This document shows positions 25,801 through 26,392 of a DNA stretch of 26,392 nucleotides, in pieces. The notes under the pieces are model-generated. The model was given only the letters and a program-made list of their open reading frames with translations, made no database searches and was not told the DNA's origin. Position 1 is the stretch's first letter. Each line of letters begins with the position of its first letter. Position numbers and translations under genes: made by a program. The DNA lies in the IMG/VR virus record IMGVR_UViG_3300028569_001254, positions 1 through 26,392 of that record. One strand, written 5' to 3'. This DNA comes from a virus.

Positions 25801-26392
25801 GATAGTGCTGGCCCCGTACCTTTATTTATAATATTAACCGCGCTTGATATTTCCACATAAGTATCAAGTCTTGTAATTGTTCCCAGCGTAGAAAGGTTTC
25901 CGGTAATTGTAACATTTCCGTCAAATGTACTATTACCTATCAAATCAAATGCCATTGACGGCTCATTCTTATTCACACCCACTTTTCCATGTAAAATATT
26001 TTTTCCGAATGCTGTCGATAGTGGTGTATTTAAGCTATATGATTCTATACCTATAACGGTTCCATTAGCCGAGATAGCTCTAGTAGGCGAAACAACTTCT
26101 AGACCTATATTTCTTCCATAGGAAGAAATAGCAATGTTATTAGAAAACACTTCTGCTCCTAAAAAGTTACCATTAGCCGAGATAGCTCTAGTAGGCGAAA
26201 CAACTTCTAGACCTATATTTCTTCCATAGGAAGAAATAGCAATGTTATTAGAAAACACTTCTGCTCCTATCATTCTGCCGAATGCACTCATAGCAATGTT
26301 ATTAGAATATATTTCAGCACCTAAAAAGTTACCATTAGCCGAGATAGCTCTAGTAGGCGAAACAACTTCTAGACCTATATTTCTTCCATAGG
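22854..26392 (-). CDS. Long tail fibre with GIGTTNP shaft and lectin-like repeats, 5' end off the right edge
   Basis: The frame is open to the right edge; ATG at 26291 is internal to a repeat, so the N-terminus is missing (1178 residues visible). In translation order it has: 18-residue repeats ([18 protein letters not shown] type); about 460 residues of fibre-shaft modules ([50 protein letters not shown]); a beta-sandwich start ([16 protein letters not shown]); about five 57-residue repeats with SY...VRPTV...YKY...QPTWPTTIG; three to four [10 protein letters not shown] 10-mers; and a C-terminal region ([32 protein letters not shown]) that looks like the second half of the beta-sandwich. The 57-mers resemble carbohydrate-binding (CBM5/12-like) repeats of phage fibres. 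The role is inferred as a long fibre with glycan-binding distal part. The adhesin gene follows 11 bp downstream. Confidence 0.85.
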   Translation of the reverse strand, partial: YGRNIGLEVVSPTRAISANGNFLGAEIYSNNIAMSAFGRMIGAEVFSNNIAISSYGRNIGLEVVSPTRAISANGNFLGAEVFSNNIAISSYGRNIGLEVVSPTRAISANGTVIGIESYSLNTPLSTAFGKNILHGKVGVNKNEPSMAFDLIGNSTFDGNVTITGNLSTLGTITRLDTYVEISSAVNIINKGTGPALSVTQEGIQPIAHFIDSDGDDIVFANDGKIGMGIYAPEANIHIVENQSTAEIRIQAANDAYNPMLRLAGSTGITAEGFYIEYNNIQGDTYFKNIFHNSTLNNAFHFQTGYNNTTEALTIKSTGQIGILTTNPQEALTVNGNISTNGNIILNNSNFIQFGYNTGVNDSGKIFFEHISDSNSRLIFETIDNGNEALIFRQNNFGTSTVNNRLVIGTDGRVGIGTNTQTTLENFPEQLTVYGGISTTQQVYLDRININKGSVTEPALRFQTDTNTGIFSPSDDTIVISTNGTEKLRITQSGDIGINTNNPTAKLHVRHASFPRIHISTDQNIQMMYSTDREGSTGWSFGQDASDSNKFKIANYSNNLQTNTRITINNSGNVGIGTTNPNETLTIVGNISTTGKINNKWFDPLDFNYVSLREEFGTGGTTSGNIGQLGWNITGTGAGIENSITTSNLPMAGSVWMRTPQSTITPSLIVGSLYLSNPPSFSGLGLLTHNNTITRTAGLVKQVTNDTAWSLQYGHDGSGSTIIFDKITAPRSFGVRFIPRSNASWSTPTSYLIGNGIRPISENGFKYITTTAGATYTTYPEPTWPTVLGTTVTSMPATWVSSTSYINNFYVKPTVINAYKYINRVTGTTTSNGTQPTWPTTIGQLVADTSISVWVGSTSYAINNTVRPTVVTTGGYKYVNQVTGTTTSHTVQPTWPTTIGQLVADTSISVWVGSTSYSSGSTVRPTVVTTGGYKYVNQVTGTTTSNGTQPTWPTTIGQLVADTSISVFVPSSSYTTGATVRPTVVTAGGFRYRCTTGGLAGAEPVWPTVIGTFITSGATTWMCEAGGYPVWQTQAGGYPVWQTQAGGYPVWQTQAGGYPVWETQAADYPIFVCAGADGRSDGKYEFFITGVNAESNITVYPSTVSTGIGYCKVSIRFTDNTVFFSINGENEISHALGSTYNVFPSFNVRNDKAVSLPDQAFIKWGLYSDGWESSIPNLG
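23211..23320 (-). repeat. Tandem 30-bp repeats encoding [10 protein letters not shown]
   Basis: Three perfect 30-bp units plus a partial fourth encode a 10-residue Trp/Tyr repeat, with degenerate units on either side (CEAGGYPVW and [10 protein letters not shown]). Array boundaries are sharp. Confidence 0.93.
23400..24180 (-). repeat. Tandem 171-bp repeats (57-residue CBM-like modules)
   Basis: Three central units are nearly identical at exact 171-bp spacing; the GGCTACCA landmark occurs at 23511, 23682 and 23853. More diverged units lie on either side. Each encodes [46 protein letters not shown]. Aromatic and Pro-Thr-Trp positions match carbohydrate-binding-like repeats common in phage fibres. 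Confidence 0.88.
26025..26392 (-). repeat. Tandem 54-bp (18-residue) fibre repeats at the right edge
   Basis: About seven 18-residue units of pattern A(I/M)SxxGxxIGxEVxSxNx; two unit types alternate, giving a 108-bp higher-order repeat. The segments starting at 26062 and 26170 are near-exact copies, and a third begins at 26332. The regular Gly and Ile/Val spacing suggests a beta-helical trimeric shaft. The array continues past the window edge. Confidence 0.88.

Noticed and set aside
26289-26291. ATG at 26291 as the start of the right-edge fibre
   Set aside because: The frame continues upstream through further 18-residue repeats to the window edge, and the Met replaces Ile at a repeat position.
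1-26392. Diversity-generating retroelement behind tip variation
   Set aside because: No reverse transcriptase gene or template/variable repeat pair with adenine-specific differences was seen. Repeats here are codon-identical and internal to linkers and shafts.

Overview
The window is a strongly AT-rich, densely coding stretch that looks like the tail, baseplate and host-adhesion region of a large tailed bacteriophage (Caudoviricetes). The clearest markers are a phage tail-collar protein (19285-19863), two long fibre genes with GIGTTNP-type shaft modules and the N-terminal ISQL motif of phage fibres, several glycine-rich receptor-binding tips like the Gp38 adhesin of T-even phages, and very large structural proteins with VWA and LamG-like folds. 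No replication, capsid, terminase, lysis enzyme, tRNA or integrase gene is visible. The host cannot be named. Starts almost never carry a Shine-Dalgarno sequence, leaders are A/T-rich and all 14 complete genes end in TAA, which would fit a Bacteroidota-type host; that is inference only.

Layout. (1) Minus strand, 1-1752: a small membrane/coiled-coil protein followed by a tail-fibre gene that runs off the left edge, built from 14-residue repeats and one GIGTTNP-type module. (2) A 101-bp divergent intergenic region, 1753-1853, the only sizeable non-coding gap. (3) Plus strand, 1854-21237: an adhesin with a Thr-Pro linker and Gp38-like tip; a 1523-residue protein with an intact VWA MIDAS; a small unknown; a 1101-residue LamG protein split by a propeller-like insert; three related proteins sharing an N-terminal SLxxxNxNF motif; a 1258-residue multi-domain glycine-rich/Thr-Pro adhesin; the tail-collar protein; and three small genes in tight overlap. 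Gaps are -26 to +38 bp, so this reads as one or a few operons. (4) Minus strand, 21268-26392: a PKD-like/Thr-Pro/glycine-rich adhesin and a long fibre that runs off the right edge, with 18-residue repeats, GIGTTNP modules, a beta-sandwich and carbohydrate-binding-like repeats.

How the genes may work together (inference): the large VWA and LamG proteins and the SLxxxNxNF family would form baseplate or tail-tip scaffolding. The Thr-Pro-linked glycine-rich proteins, the two GIGTTNP fibres and the collar protein would be alternative host-binding appendages. The striking feature is modular reuse. The same attachment domains, Thr-Pro linkers, glycine-rich tips, Cys-rich insertions and beta domains recur in different genes in different combinations, with in-frame tandem repeats still nearly identical at the DNA level. 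This looks like an adhesin island that evolves by module shuffling and repeat-number change.
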